Origin: Flavobacterium sp. | GTDB lineage: Bacteria; Bacteroidota; Bacteroidia; Flavobacteriales; Flavobacteriaceae | Direction: 5' to 3' | Length of the DNA stretch: 64,000 nucleotides | Assembly: GCA_029946065.1 (NCBI GenBank) | Contig: JAQSDU010000014.1 | Location: forward strand, 1-64,000 | In this document: positions 1-10,170 of the stretch, piece after piece | Layout: the number at the start of each line of letters is the position of its first letter | Numbering within the stretch: position 1 is the first letter of the stretch | Translations under genes and position numbers: made by a program | The notes under the pieces: generated by a model | The model's input: only the letters and a program-made list of their open reading frames with translations | Database searches by the model: none | Told to the model about the DNA's origin: nothing

Positions 1-3000
1 CACATAACGATGTCTGGGTTGCTGTAGCGGTAACTCCTGTTGGAACAGCATTTACGACAAGAGTTTTTATCGCAGAAGTTAATACACAACCTCCAGGGCT
101 GGTTACTTGTACTGTATAATCAGTAGTAACAGCAGGATTAACCGAAATGGATTGCGTAGTTGCACCACCCGGACTCCACAACCATGAAGTACCTGTTCCA
201 CCATTTTCCGTTAAAGTAACGGCAGGGTCGTTGGCACACTTAAAAGAAGGTCCAGAGATCGACGCGACAGAAGGGCTAACTGTAACCGTAACCAATGTTG
301 AATTATCAGTTGACGAATTCGTACCACAAGTAACACGTAACCAATAATAAGTAGTTGTACTTACCACTCCGGTTGTTAACGAAGCCGGGTTGGTTTGACC
401 TGCAAAATTTGTTCCCGCATTAGGATAGTCTCCAGATACAGTTGACGAGACCCACTGATAGGTAGTGCCCGTTCCTGATGAATAACCTGTAGCAGTAATA
501 GTTGGAGTTCCTGAATTACATAGGGAGGCACTTCCTGAAGCTGTTCCACCTGCTGCTGTTACACAAGTAGGTGGTGTGAATTCATCCGCTCCCATATCAG
601 GAGTGGTAGCATTTCTGGTAGTTCCATCGTAGTCAGTCGTAACAGCAACTGGCGTACCCAAATCATTCAGTGCAACATTGCTTGAAGGCACTAAATGTAA
701 ATCGGATACTGAAGTAAATACTGGAGCCACATTGATTGCGTTGGCATTTTGTCCGAATCCAGCAATAATACCTGCAAGATTTGTTCTGTCTGAAGTTAAG
801 AAACCAAGAACTGCAGAAGCTGCATTAAAACTATTGGAAACATAATAGTCATTATAATTAATATTCGTAAAGGCAGTATTGGCTGCTGCAGAATAAATAG
901 CATAGTTCTTTTGAGTGGTACTTGTAGCAACTTGTGTGTTCGATAAGATATTATTTCTTATATCCAATGCGCTTGCTCCTGAACCAACATAAAATGCTGT
1001 TGTTATTGCAGATGTAGAGCCTGTGCCCATACTACCGGTCATAGTAACACTATTATAATAAAGGTTGATTCCTCCGGCTGTGGTCGAAATCGTACTGCTG
1101 TTTCCAATCGTACCAATACAAATACCCATCGCAGAGGAATTGCTATATCCTGAAAAGTTGCTTCCGTTCACGCCACTGATAAAGTTGTTTGCGACAGTAA
1201 GATTACTGGCTGCTGTTCCTGTACCTATTGTAATACCACGACCTCCGTAACCACCAGTGTTTGTGGTTAAAGATTTTGTAATGTTATTTGCTGTAACTGA
1301 AGAAGAAACAAAACCAGTTTCTAGAGAAATAGCAGTAGGAGCCTGAGTTGTTGATGTTTGCTCACTAACAGTATTCTGGCTTACTAAACTGCTAAGCGCA
1401 TTTCCAACCTGAATTCCTAAACTGGCCAACGCACCGTTATAATCGATGGTGTTACCTACAATATTTAAGTTGTCATCACCACCCGAAGTAACAGCAGCGG
1501 TTCCATTAGCATAAATACCAATTGGTGCAACGGTTATGTTATTATTTTGAATAGTAGTATTATCATTATCGGCACCACCTGTACCAGGTGTGTTACCACC
1601 AACCGAAATACCATAACCGATACTTGTTGCAACACCTGTACTGATAAGACAGTTTTTAATGGTATTGTTAGTCGCTCCTAGTCCGGCACCCAAACTTACG
1701 AAGGATACTGCTGTAGGTGCAGTAGTATTTGTGTTGGTAATCGTCATATTCTGACTTGAAGTACCAGCATTGCTTCCGTCAATGGTCACATTGTCTGCGC
1801 CATTTAATTTAATCAATGCAGCACTAGCGAGTGAGCCTGAAAGTACTGTAGTAACACCCGTGTTAGGCTTAATAGTCACCGAGTATGGCCCACCGGCACA
1901 TCCTGTCGAAGTAATTTGATTCAATGCAATTGCACCGGTTTCAGCTACACTTGCATCAAGAATATTAACGGTAAGATTAGATGCTAATCCACTTGTATTG
2001 ATAGCGTTAAATAATCCAGTCGCACCTGTTAAAGAAGTATAAGTCCCCGCCGCACCTATGGTAACAGTGCCGCTTAGGCCCGCTGCAATTAATGTATATG
2101 AGTTGATAGTACCTCCGATTGGTGCAGCAGTTCCTGTTAAGGCCACACTTGTTGGTGCTGCATTAAAACTACCTGAATTGGCACCAATATTTGGTGTGCC
2201 TGCAAGATCTTGTGCTACTATAAAATACTGAACAACATCCCCGTTAGTCGGAGTTGCAAGCATGATGGAATAATCAGGAGTAAAAGTAAAAGGAGAAACA
2301 GCATTAGTTGCTTCTACATATTTCCATCCATTGTCCGCACTTGTATTACCCACAATAGCATTTGCGGTTGTACTGAGTTTGTAGTAAAGTCTTGGTTTTG
2401 TTCCTGCAGTTACATTTACATTACTTGCATCAGTAATAGTCGCTGATAAATTAGGCGCTGTAAGACAAGCCGTATTGGCTATGTTGGTGTAAGTAATAGA
2501 AGGACCAGAAAGATCAGCCAAGGTAAAAGTTCCCTCATCTGCTCCAACATCAGGCGTTGATGCATTTCTGGAATCGCCATCAAAGTCATCAGTAAAAGTA
2601 GAAATGTTCGTACCTCCACTTTCAACCTGTGTAGCAACGGCAGTATCAATATGCAAAAATGTAGCTAAGGCACCATTACTGTTATTGATGAATGGTACAT
2701 TCTCAGTTACAGAATTTGAATCACGTGGCGCGATTGTACCTGCTGTGAATGCTCCTGTTTTATAAAGACTCATTGTTTGAGCAGAACTTGTTCCATCTGA
2801 ATAAATCAGATTACTTGCTCCTGGTGTTCCAGCATAAAAAATGTTATTGTTAGAAGTACTTGCATAGTTGGCAAGTGTACTCGCTATTCCCGAACTTCTT
2901 CTGTAAGCTACAGTCAAACCAGTCCCGGCTGCAGTAGAATTATTTACAACTACATTGTTTCTTAAGTTTAATACCGCAGTAGTTGCAGTTGCACTGGCAG

Positions 3001-6000
3001 CATGGAAGATACCAGAAGTACCAAAATTTGTTCCTGATGAACTTGCATTTAGATAAACAGTATTGTAGTAAACATTTAGGTTTGTTGTTGAAGATACTGA
3101 GGTAAGATTTACTCCAATAACTGCCGATGCCGGTGCCGTAATAGTAGCTGCAGTAGCTCTTAAGTCTCCTATTAAGTTATTGTAAATATTAGTATTGGTA
3201 CCACCTCCAGAAATTAACATCCCATTGATTATGGTACCTGCATTGTTCCCCGAAATATCATAGATTTTATTTTTGAAAATATTGGCTGTTGCTGCAGTTC
3301 CTCCATAAGATATACCAATATTTGTTACACCAACAAGTGTTGTAGAAAGCGTATTTATTTTATTACTGCCCATATTTAATGTAGTACTTGGCGTAGTATT
3401 CGCAATACCAATAACAGCACCCGCTGTAGAAGAGATAGTATTGATAATATTACTGTTTACATTTAAAGTTGTCGCAGAACTTGATCCTCCAATAGTCAAT
3501 GCAGTAACAGCCGCACCCCAGGAAATATTAGTTATGGTATTTGTGCTTACCGAACTTGCGCCACCAAGAAAGTTGATGGTCATTGGATTAATTGCTCCAG
3601 TACCTCCACTAATATTATTAAAAGTATTACCTGTAATTGTCTTTGTCGGCGAACCACCATCAGTATTGTTGATACCAACAAAACTAGTAGCACCGGTTAC
3701 GGTTACATTGGAAATATTATTATTTTGAAAATTAATTACCGAGCCTGTTGCTGAACTTGCGTTGGAACTATAAAATGTAACTGTGCCACCGGCACCTCCT
3801 TTATTAAAAGCTGTAACGATGCTGTTAGTGTTTACATTCATACTTCCTGAAGCAGGAACGGCAACTGCATTATTAACAAACGTTACATTACCAGTAGTAT
3901 TTACATTCAGGTTAGTGAAAGTGTTATTGCTAATGTTTTGAGAAAGGGTTGCTGCCGTATTAGTTATATATGTTTGAGCTGCAGAAGCTGCTACATTATA
4001 CGTAATACCTCTAAAATCATTTGTTTGGATAGACAAAGCGCATGTCGATGCTCCACTAGAAGTAGATATTCCAAAAAGACTACCACTTGTAGCCGTTGAT
4101 GTAGAGAAAAATCCACTTGTAGCATTACCAAACTGATTGTTATTAATATTCAATGCAGTAACCACTGCACCAGTATTTACAATACCTTGAATTTGTCCTG
4201 AAGTGGAAGTAGACGCTAAGCTTCTAACGATATTAGTATTCAAATTAACAGTGCCGGCAGCACCTGAGTTTGATATACCAAGATTTATACCTGTAGTTGC
4301 AGTAGTAGCTGTAATCGCATTATTGATCACACTATTTCCGGTTATGTTCATCGTACCCGGTAATGATAAATTGGCAATTGCTGTAATACCTGCCGTAGTG
4401 GACGTACTTCCACCCAATACGCAGTTTTGCACAGTATTATTATTCATGCTCATTGTAGCAGTAGATAACAAAGGTGTCAATCCTTGGTTATTTACTCCAA
4501 TTATGCCACCTGTAGTTGTACCTGTTGAGTTATTTATAACAGTTACAGTATTGTTATTAATTGTTGTGGTAATAGTACCAGATGTCGGAGAAGTAACAGA
4601 ATAATTTTTTAAAATCCCCCCTGCTGTTACGGCTTGCGCTAAAGTAGCACTCGTAATTGTATTATATGATATGTTATCATTGATTTGGTGATTTGAAAAA
4701 ATACAATAATTATTTCCGGTAAGGTTTGTGTAGCTACTGAGAGCTGCTCCACCACCCCAATTAGTAAGTATGTTTCCAGTAGTACTTGAATTACCGCCAA
4801 TATCATTTCCAGTATCAAATGCAGCTGCAGATGAAGTTCCAATAAATACTATTCCATAATTTACATTACTAATTGCATTACTGTAAATTTTATTGTTAGA
4901 ATTTGAACCTGCCGTTGTTGTTGCTTCTGCAGCTGTAGTAACTGCTGTAGCAGATGTCCTGGAACTACTATAAATACCAAAAGTATTTAGGTATGTTCGA
5001 TTTAATGTTATTATACAATTTTGAATCGTATTATTTTGGGCACCATTTGTTGTTGTTGCATAAAACAATGCCACACCAAATTCCGTCATATTATTTGTTC
5101 CCACTGCGGTGGTTGTGTTGGCCGCATTCTCCAATAAAGTTAATCCATCGATAGTAATATAATCTCCCCCAATAATCTTTATTAATGCATCGGCTAAAAT
5201 ACCGGAAGCTTGAGGAGTTGGCGCTGTAATAGTATATGCCGCTCCTGCTGCTTTGACAAATTTAATTGCTGTTGTAGCAGTACCAGTAGCAGTAATTGAA
5301 ATACCACCCGCAGGTGCTGTTTCAGAACCACCAGCTGCAATATCAAACTGAACAGTTCCTGTACCGGTAACACCATTAGCATTGATATAAGTTACCGCAG
5401 CTTGAACATTTGCAAAACATCCCGGAATGGCATAATTACCCACCGGTAAAGCACCAGTTGTTGGACCGCAATAAGTAAATGTAGCTTTATAATTCGCTCC
5501 TCCATTTGATGCAAAAGCAGTACCCGGAACACCATCGGCATCCGAATAAACTTCAACAGTATAATTACCTGGAACAGTCAATCCACTAATGATATTAGTA
5601 ACACCGCTTGTTCCTTGCCAAGTCTGATTACCACCGCAACCACCAGCATCGTTCGAAACGAAACTCATCGACTCCGCATTAAAGGATCCCGAAGCACCCG
5701 CGCTAGTCAACCAAACTCTCCATCTCAGGTTTCCGTTGGTGATGTCCCCACCACTACACTTAAAAGTTTTGTTCTGCCCACCCTTTATCACTAAAGAGTT
5801 TGAAGCATTAAAACTTCCCAAGTTGCTGCCTTGAAAATCAGGGTTACCTGTAACAGCTAACAGATCATAAAATGTATTTGCGCCTCCATTTGTGCTTACA
5901 ATAGCATAGGATTCATAAATACCATTTGTTTGCGCATACGAAGAAGCAGCAAAAAAAAGCATTATAATCGGTAATAAAAATTTAGACCTTTTTGGGGTTA

Positions 6001-6037
6001 AATTTACAGCGGCAAAAAATTGTAAAATTGACTGCAT
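1..6037 (-). CDS. Giant secreted beta-helix / Ig-like surface protein (C-terminus beyond window)
   Basis: The frame starts at the ATG at 6037 and stays open to the window edge, giving 2012 codons without a stop. Residues 1-36 form a signal peptide ending in SSYAQ. Residues 37-190 look like a beta-sandwich. Two long Asn/Thr/Ser-rich blocks (about 200-1110 and 1290-1790), with strings such as NNTIQN and NNNTVT, look like parallel beta-helix rungs. Each block ends in a near-identical motif, RNASTPDVGADE (about 1155) and RNATTPDMGADE (about 1805), so the protein is built from two homologous modules. From about 1825 on there are Ig/PKD-like domains with TYQW and TTDYTV strands. Such proteins in Bacteroidota are usually exported by the type IX system and act as adhesins or polymer binders, but the sorting domain would be off-window, so this is inferred. 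The ligand is unknown. Confidence 0.85.
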   Translation of the reverse strand, partial: MQSILQFFAAVNLTPKRSKFLLPIIMLFFAASSYAQTNGIYESYAIVSTNGGANTFYDLLAVTGNPDFQGSNLGSFNASNSLVIKGGQNKTFKCSGGDITNGNLRWRVWLTSAGASGSFNAESMSFVSNDAGGCGGNQTWQGTSGVTNIISGLTVPGNYTVEVYSDADGVPGTAFASNGGANYKATFTYCGPTTGALPVGNYAIPGCFANVQAAVTYINANGVTGTGTVQFDIAAGGSETAPAGGISITATGTATTAIKFVKAAGAAYTITAPTPQASGILADALIKIIGGDYITIDGLTLLENAANTTTAVGTNNMTEFGVALFYATTTNGAQNNTIQNCIITLNRTYLNTFGIYSSSRTSATAVTTAAEATTTAGSNSNNKIYSNAISNVNYGIVFIGTSSAAAFDTGNDIGGNSSTTGNILTNWGGGAALSSYTNLTGNNYCIFSNHQINDNISYNTITSATLAQAVTAGGILKNYSVTSPTSGTITTTINNNTVTVINNSTGTTTGGIIGVNNQGLTPLLSTATMSMNNNTVQNCVLGGSTSTTAGITAIANLSLPGTMNITGNSVINNAITATTATTGINLGISNSGAAGTVNLNTNIVRSLASTSTSGQIQGIVNTGAVVTALNINNNQFGNATSGFFSTSTATSGSLFGISTSSGASTCALSIQTNDFRGITYNVAASAAQTYITNTAATLSQNISNNTFTNLNVNTTGNVTFVNNAVAVPASGSMNVNTNSIVTAFNKGGAGGTVTFYSSNASSATGSVINFQNNNISNVTVTGATSFVGINNTDGGSPTKTITGNTFNNISGGTGAINPMTINFLGGASSVSTNTITNISWGAAVTALTIGGSSSATTLNVNSNIINTISSTAGAVIGIANTTPSTTLNMGSNKINTLSTTLVGVTNIGISYGGTAATANIFKNKIYDISGNNAGTIINGMLISGGGTNTNIYNNLIGDLRATAATITAPASAVIGVNLTSVSSTTNLNVYYNTVYLNASSSGTNFGTSGIFHAASATATTAVLNLRNNVVVNNSTAAGTGLTVAYRRSSGIASTLANYASTSNNNIFYAGTPGASNLIYSDGTSSAQTMSLYKTGAFTAGTIAPRDSNSVTENVPFINNSNGALATFLHIDTAVATQVESGGTNISTFTDDFDGDSRNASTPDVGADEGTFTLADLSGPSITYTNIANTACLTAPNLSATITDASNVNVTAGTKPRLYYKLSTTANAIVGNTSADNGWKYVEATNAVSPFTFTPDYSIMLATPTNGDVVQYFIVAQDLAGTPNIGANSGSFNAAPTSVALTGTAAPIGGTINSYTLIAAGLSGTVTIGAAGTYTSLTGATGLFNAINTSGLASNLTVNILDASVAETGAIALNQITSTGCAGGPYSVTIKPNTGVTTVLSGSLASAALIKLNGADNVTIDGSNAGTSSQNMTITNTNTTAPTAVSFVSLGAGLGATNNTIKNCLISTGVATSIGYGISVGGNTPGTGGADNDNTTIQNNNITVAPIGIYANGTAAVTSGGDDNLNIVGNTIDYNGALASLGIQVGNALSSLVSQNTVSEQTSTTQAPTAISLETGFVSSSVTANNITKSLTTNTGGYGGRGITIGTGTAASNLTVANNFISGVNGSNFSGYSNSSAMGICIGTIGNSSTISTTAGGINLYYNSVTMTGSMGTGSTSAITTAFYVGSGASALDIRNNILSNTQVATSTTQKNYAIYSAAANTAFTNINYNDYYVSNSFNAASAVLGFLTSDRTNLAGIIAGFGQNANAINVAPVFTSVSDLHLVPSSNVALNDLGTPVAVTTDYDGTTRNATTPDMGADEFTPPTCVTAAGGTASGSASLCNSGTPTITATGYSSGTGTTYQWVSSTVSGDYPNAGTNFAGQTNPASLTTGVVSTTTYYWLRVTCGTNSSTDNSTLVTVTVSPSVASISGPSFKCANDPAVTLTENGGTGTSWLWSPGGATTQSISVNPAVTTDYTVQVTSPGGCVLTSAIKTLVVNAVPTGVTATATQTSLC

Positions 6038-7051
6038 AAAAATACTGATTGAGAATTAATTAAAAAATTTTTATAGTTTGTGTGTATGTATGGTCATTTA
6101 AAATAATAAGTACGTAAACGTGGGTTGTAAAGATATTTTTATTTTAACATCTTCCATTTTTTATTACCCTAGAGGGACAACTACAACGTTTTCGTGTTAA
6201 CAAAATACTAATTTATTGTTATAAAATTGAAAAAAAAGCCGACAAAAAACACTGAAATATGTACTTAGAATTAGTTTTTAACCAAGCGTCAAGCATATTT
6301 CAATCTATTCTAACATAATATTTTGTTAACAAGGAAGTCAGAAATGGCTAACTTATAATCTAAAAAGTAACCAAACAAGAGCTACTTAACTTAGAATTAT
6401 ACAAAACAGGGGTTAAAATTAGTAATTAAATTTACATTTTTATCACAATTCTGTAAAATTTATACATTTTTATAACTTATTCTACAAAAACCACTAAAAA
6501 ACCGTTGAAATACATTTTTCTTAAAGAAACCTTAATGAAAATGTGTCTGTTTTAAAAAAAAGACGTTTTTTTCTAAAAATTTAATGCTGAAGTTAAAAAA
6601 TATTGCAAATAGAGATTTTATACAAAACATAAATTCTGTATTATTCAACTTTTAAGCTTACGCTAGTCTTTAGGTAGCGGCTTAATGTGTACATTAATTC
6701 TCAACCTCTAATCCAAAAAAAACAATTGAGCTGCCTTGTATTACAAATGTTTAGATAAATTTTAGCAACAAATTTTACGATTTTGCACGAATAAAATCTG
6801 TGCAAATTTGTGACCGAGTCGAAAGACCAACAGACAAAGTAAATTTGTGTTTGTTTTTTTGAATCTGATTAATATGCTTCCTCTTTGTGTTGATTTTTGT
6901 ATTTGTGGGTATCGGATACGAAAAATTTCTTGAGGAAGTACTACAGAAAAAGAGCGAATAGATTCGGCTACTTCACATATACAAAATGGTATAGTCCTAA
7001 AATAAAAAAACGCAGCGATTGCCACGTTTATATTTGCGTATAATATCAATA
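6038..7051. other. Gene-free AT-rich spacer of about 1 kb
   Basis: No convincing coding frame is present. It must hold the leader and promoter of the giant surface protein; a loose -7-like TATCTTTA lies on the minus strand at about 6127-6134. CCCT-AG-AGGG at 6168-6177 is a small palindrome. The stretch 6780-6815 (GCACGAATAAAATCTGTGC and following) resembles the 'CACGAATT' spacer repeats seen after the mutS2-like and carbonic anhydrase genes. An open frame at 6762-7049 starts only at TTG and reads like random sequence. Confidence 0.6.
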
Positions 7052-7501
7052 TTAGAAAACTACTTCAATCTCATTGATGCCGATAATTCTTTCATACTTA
7101 ACTACCTCAACTGTATGCAGAAATTCTTCAATATAATCACCTTCCATACCAGAGTTAGTAACCTCCATCTTGCCTTGGGTTGAAGCTATTACCATCACAT
7201 TGCGGCGCGAAGGTACATATAGTAGCAACAATAACAGACTGACCAATAGCATTCCAAGTAACCCATTTACATCGGTAAGCATGCCAACCAAACCGACAAT
7301 AAGTGAAATCCCAGCCATTGCCAATAACATAATCGACGATGAAAAATAATTATTACATGAAGTAACTTGCTCGAGCATGATTGCCTCATGATGCGTCCTT
7401 CCACCTTGTTGGTATTCATAACAAATACGGTCTGTAGTAAGCGTAACAGCTCCGTTGGCAGATTGTGTAACGATTTTTTCGTTATTGAATAATGGCAGCA
7501 T
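7052..7501 (-). CDS. Small membrane protein of unknown function
   Basis: This gives 149 residues from the ATG at 7501; the frame extends upstream only through a TTG at 7558. About 60 polar residues come first, then two hydrophobic segments (roughly 56-76 and 80-97, the second very Leu-rich), then a C-terminal polar region of about 50 residues ending in NEIEVVF. The pattern of a short beta-rich cytoplasmic part, a two-helix hairpin and a second cytoplasmic part resembles small bacterial PH-domain-like membrane proteins, but I cannot assign a family. It lies downstream of the serine hydrolase on the same strand with a 168-bp gap, so it is probably transcribed separately. It appears to be a real gene because of its coherent membrane topology. 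Confidence 0.6.
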   Translation of the reverse strand: MLPLFNNEKIVTQSANGAVTLTTDRICYEYQQGGRTHHEAIMLEQVTSCNNYFSSSIMLLAMAGISLIVGLVGMLTDVNGLLGMLLVSLLLLLLYVPSRRNVMVIASTQGKMEVTNSGMEGDYIEEFLHTVEVVKYERIIGINEIEVVF

Positions 7502-7669
7502 GTGGTAAGCTATATTGGTTCTTATCGTAAATTTTACATATTGTATCCGAAAACACAAATTTTACCGATGAACAGCATAAAATACCGCTAAACACACTTT
7601 GCTGATGTGAGCATCCTATAAGAATTGACTATTTGTTATGCATTTTTGATATTTAAACTTGAATTGAAA

Positions 7670-8983
7670 TTATTTTCTACTAAAAACAAATTCTTGCCCA
7701 CTTTGCTGTAACAGCAGTTGTTTTTCTTGAGGCTTAAAAATCAATTTAATACCATATTGCCTGTACTCAAATATATCTTTAGCAGTAGCTTCCATTGGTG
7801 TGGCCGATTGTCCGTCGGGCTCAATAACAAGAGTTATATTGTCTTTCGTAACAGTCAATTTAAAAGGTAATTGCGGGCAACTGTAAACGCCTAAATATTG
7901 GTCGAGGTCGGCACTGCTTAGCGCGAGTGTATTGAAAGTCGGAATGGCAAATGATTTCCCATAATAGGCGCTTAAAGCCGCAATCATTATATTGTTATTT
8001 TGGTAAATATTGCCGTTCGAAGAAAGTGCTACCGCTAGTTTATCATCCCGAAAATAAGTTAATACTGAACTAAATCCGTCGATACTACCTGTATGTCCGA
8101 GGCCTTTTTTGTCAAAGAAAGGCGTTTCAAAAATACCACTTCCATAGCCGTCACGGATGGTTGCCATTGTTGCAAGGCTTTTTTCATTGATGAGCTTTCC
8201 GTCGAATAATGCTTTTATAAAAGTAGTCAGATCGGTCGGATTCGAAACAATTGCTCCAGCTCCCATTGGAACCGACATATCTGTTTCCGGCTGCTTTTCC
8301 CATTTGGAAGTAAAAATATAAGAGAAATTCTCATTTTTCTTTAAATCGGTTTTGCCGCCAACATAAGTATTTTTGAGACCAATAGGTTTTATAATTCTCT
8401 CTTCGACTAAGGTTTTGTATGGTTTTTTGTAAACTTTCTGCAATATAAAACTGAGCAATATATAATTGGAATTGCTATAAGCTGCCTTCGAATCGGGCGC
8501 AAAATCGCTTTTTCCTTTGGCAATAATCTGCACAAGTCCTGCCTCTGTTTTTGGCTTGTCGAAATAAAGCATGTACTCGTCATCATTGGTCAGATTATGA
8601 ATGCCACTGCGGTGGTTCAACAGATTGCTGATGGTGATGCTTTTCGCATTTTCTATATCGGGAAAGAAACTAAAAATAGTTTGTCCAATGTCGAGTTTAC
8701 CTTCCTCAATGGCTTTAAAAACAAGTGTCGCCGTAAACATTTTAGAAATGGAACCCACGCGATATTTAGAGATAATCGTTGATTTCTTGCCGCTTTCTAC
8801 ATCATCTTTACCGATGGCGCGGATATATAATGGCACCCCGTTTTCAACAATCGCAATACTGCCCATATACTTATCTTTCGCCTCAAGAATATCAAAAAGG
8901 CTGTCGAGTTTTACCGTATTTAGTTTTTGAGAAAATCCTGTAACAGACAAGAATAAAAGTGCGATTGTGATTTTGTTTTTCAT
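7670..8983 (-). CDS. Exported beta-lactamase-family serine hydrolase (class C / peptidase S12-like)
   Basis: The protein has 437 residues. A signal peptide (1-19, ending TGFSQ) exports it to the periplasm. The penicillin-binding fold is complete: SISK at residues 78-81 supplies the nucleophilic Ser and the Lys, YSN at 169-171 matches YxN, and HTGS at 297-300 stands in for KTG. Residues 340-437 form a separate C-terminal beta-domain like the lipocalin-type tail of many S12 peptidases and esterases. Members act on D-amino-acid peptides, esters or beta-lactams; the substrate cannot be read from sequence, and a true resistance beta-lactamase is unlikely. The start is the ATG at 8983. It diverges from the 52-aa membrane peptide gene over an 81-bp spacer. 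Confidence 0.88.
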   Translation of the reverse strand: MKNKITIALLFLSVTGFSQKLNTVKLDSLFDILEAKDKYMGSIAIVENGVPLYIRAIGKDDVESGKKSTIISKYRVGSISKMFTATLVFKAIEEGKLDIGQTIFSFFPDIENAKSITISNLLNHRSGIHNLTNDDEYMLYFDKPKTEAGLVQIIAKGKSDFAPDSKAAYSNSNYILLSFILQKVYKKPYKTLVEERIIKPIGLKNTYVGGKTDLKKNENFSYIFTSKWEKQPETDMSVPMGAGAIVSNPTDLTTFIKALFDGKLINEKSLATMATIRDGYGSGIFETPFFDKKGLGHTGSIDGFSSVLTYFRDDKLAVALSSNGNIYQNNNIMIAALSAYYGKSFAIPTFNTLALSSADLDQYLGVYSCPQLPFKLTVTKDNITLVIEPDGQSATPMEATAKDIFEYRQYGIKLIFKPQEKQLLLQQSGQEFVFSRK

Positions 8984-9019
8984 GATGATTATATTTATTT
9001 ATTTGAATTTGATCCCATT

Positions 9020-9045
9020 TTGACTTTCAACTTTTCATACATTTG
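9020..9045 (+). promoter_or_regulatory. Bacteroidota-type promoter for the 52-aa membrane peptide
   Basis: A TTG at 9020-9022 and a perfect -7 box TACATTTG (TAnnTTTG) at 9038-9045 lie 20 bp before the ATG at 9065. The spacing of 15 bp is slightly short for the consensus. Confidence 0.5.
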
Positions 9046-9064
9046 CATCTATAATTTCAACGAA

Positions 9065-9223
9065 ATGCATACGAGAACGCCACAAGAACCGTTATTTGGT
9101 AAATATACCAAAACTTACTTTATTGTTACTTTCCTGATTGCATTATCTGCGGCAGCCTATGTTTCGTATGGCATGTTTTTTTCTAAGCCAAAACCTACAA
9201 AAACAGAAGCGCCTTTACGCTAA
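9065..9223 (+). CDS. 52-residue single-pass membrane peptide
   Basis: The ATG at 9065 follows a good TAnnTTTG box. The peptide has a short polar N-terminus with three basic residues (HTRTPQ, KYTK), one hydrophobic helix at about residues 19-39 (IVTFLIALSAAAYVSYGMFF), then a basic Lys/Pro-rich tail. The positive-inside rule does not clearly fix its orientation. Its last 9 bp overlap the last 9 bp of the TauE-like gene on the other strand, tail to tail. No family was recognised. Its own promoter-like sequence and clean membrane pattern support a real gene; similar small proteins occur in flavobacterial genomes, but I cannot name one. Confidence 0.55.
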   Translation: MHTRTPQEPLFGKYTKTYFIVTFLIALSAAAYVSYGMFFSKPKPTKTEAPLR

Positions 9224-10012
9224 TTCCTTTACCAATATATATACTGCCATAGCGAGTACAAACCATCCAAATCCTTTCTTAAGTTTCCCGCTAGGAATCT
9301 TTTTGGCCAACGCCAAGCCGATAAATATCCCGATGACTGAAGCTGTTGTGAAATAGCCAAGTAATTGCCAATCGATAGCCGTGTTTTTTAAATCGCCTAT
9401 AAAACCTATCAATGATTGTAAGGCAACGATACAAAGCGATGTCCCTATCGCGCGTTTCATTTTTGTATTTGCTAAAAATACGAGTGCCGGAACAATAAGG
9501 AAACCTCCGCCCGCTCCCACCAATCCGGCAACAACGCCAATACCTAATCCTAAAAGAAAAATCAATGGATAGTTTAATTTATTGGTAGTAACGATCGTAC
9601 TTTCGGAAGTCTGTTGGCGCAGCATCGTATAAGAAGAGAGCAACATTACAATTGCAAACAAAACCATCACAGCAAGGCTTTTAGTAATTTCAAAGTTGCC
9701 TATAACAGCGATATTTTCGGGAATGAATGGTACTAAATATCCTCTTGTAAGAAATACTGCAGTCATCGATGGAATTCCAAAAATCAGTACTTTCCTAAAA
9801 TCTATATTGTTCTCAAAAGCATTGCGAATACTGCCGACAGTTGCTGTTGTTCCAACTATAAAAAGTGAGTAAGCTGTAGCTAAAACTGGTGATATACCCA
9901 TCACATACACCAAAATTGGAACCGTAAGTATCGAACCGCCACTGCCCATAAGACCAAGGGAAATACCAACCAAAACGGCTAAAAAATATCCTATGCTGTG
10001 ACTGATTTCCAT
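9215..10012 (-). CDS. TauE/SafE-family membrane permease
   Basis: The protein has 265 residues and eight or so hydrophobic segments. The two halves each carry the family's glycine-rich signature: GLMGSGGSILTVPIL near residue 20 and GLVGAGGGFLIVPAL near residue 163. This is typical of TauE/SafE (sulfite exporter / anion permease) proteins of the inner membrane. Family members export sulfite, sulfoacetate or other organic anions, but the substrate is unknown here. The length is normal. The start is the ATG at 10012, with a 158-bp spacer to the next gene upstream. Confidence 0.9.
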   Translation of the reverse strand: MEISHSIGYFLAVLVGISLGLMGSGGSILTVPILVYVMGISPVLATAYSLFIVGTTATVGSIRNAFENNIDFRKVLIFGIPSMTAVFLTRGYLVPFIPENIAVIGNFEITKSLAVMVLFAIVMLLSSYTMLRQQTSESTIVTTNKLNYPLIFLLGLGIGVVAGLVGAGGGFLIVPALVFLANTKMKRAIGTSLCIVALQSLIGFIGDLKNTAIDWQLLGYFTTASVIGIFIGLALAKKIPSGKLKKGFGWFVLAMAVYILVKELA

Positions 10013-10170
10013 CTTGACGAATTAATGTTGAATTGACATCCCGAACTTAGGGGTTTTTCATATTAATAGCAACAAAAAGTTGTAATCTTAATTTTCAAAG
10101 GAAATTATTTTAAAAAAAATCGCAAATATAATTCAAAGCCAACCTTCAAATTCCAAATCGCAATGGGATT

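Noticed and set aside
4203..4604. 133-aa plus-strand open frame and its many neighbours inside 1-6037
   Set aside because: They are the antisense of the Asn/Thr/Val-rich beta-helix repeats of the giant minus-strand protein; the translations are low-complexity Val/Pro/Ile runs.
6762..7049. 95-aa minus-strand open frame
   Set aside because: It can start only at TTG, has no domain, and covers spacer-repeat-like DNA.
7670..8983. A true class C beta-lactamase
   Set aside because: The third motif is HTG rather than KTG and there is a large extra C-terminal domain, as in S12 peptidases and esterases.
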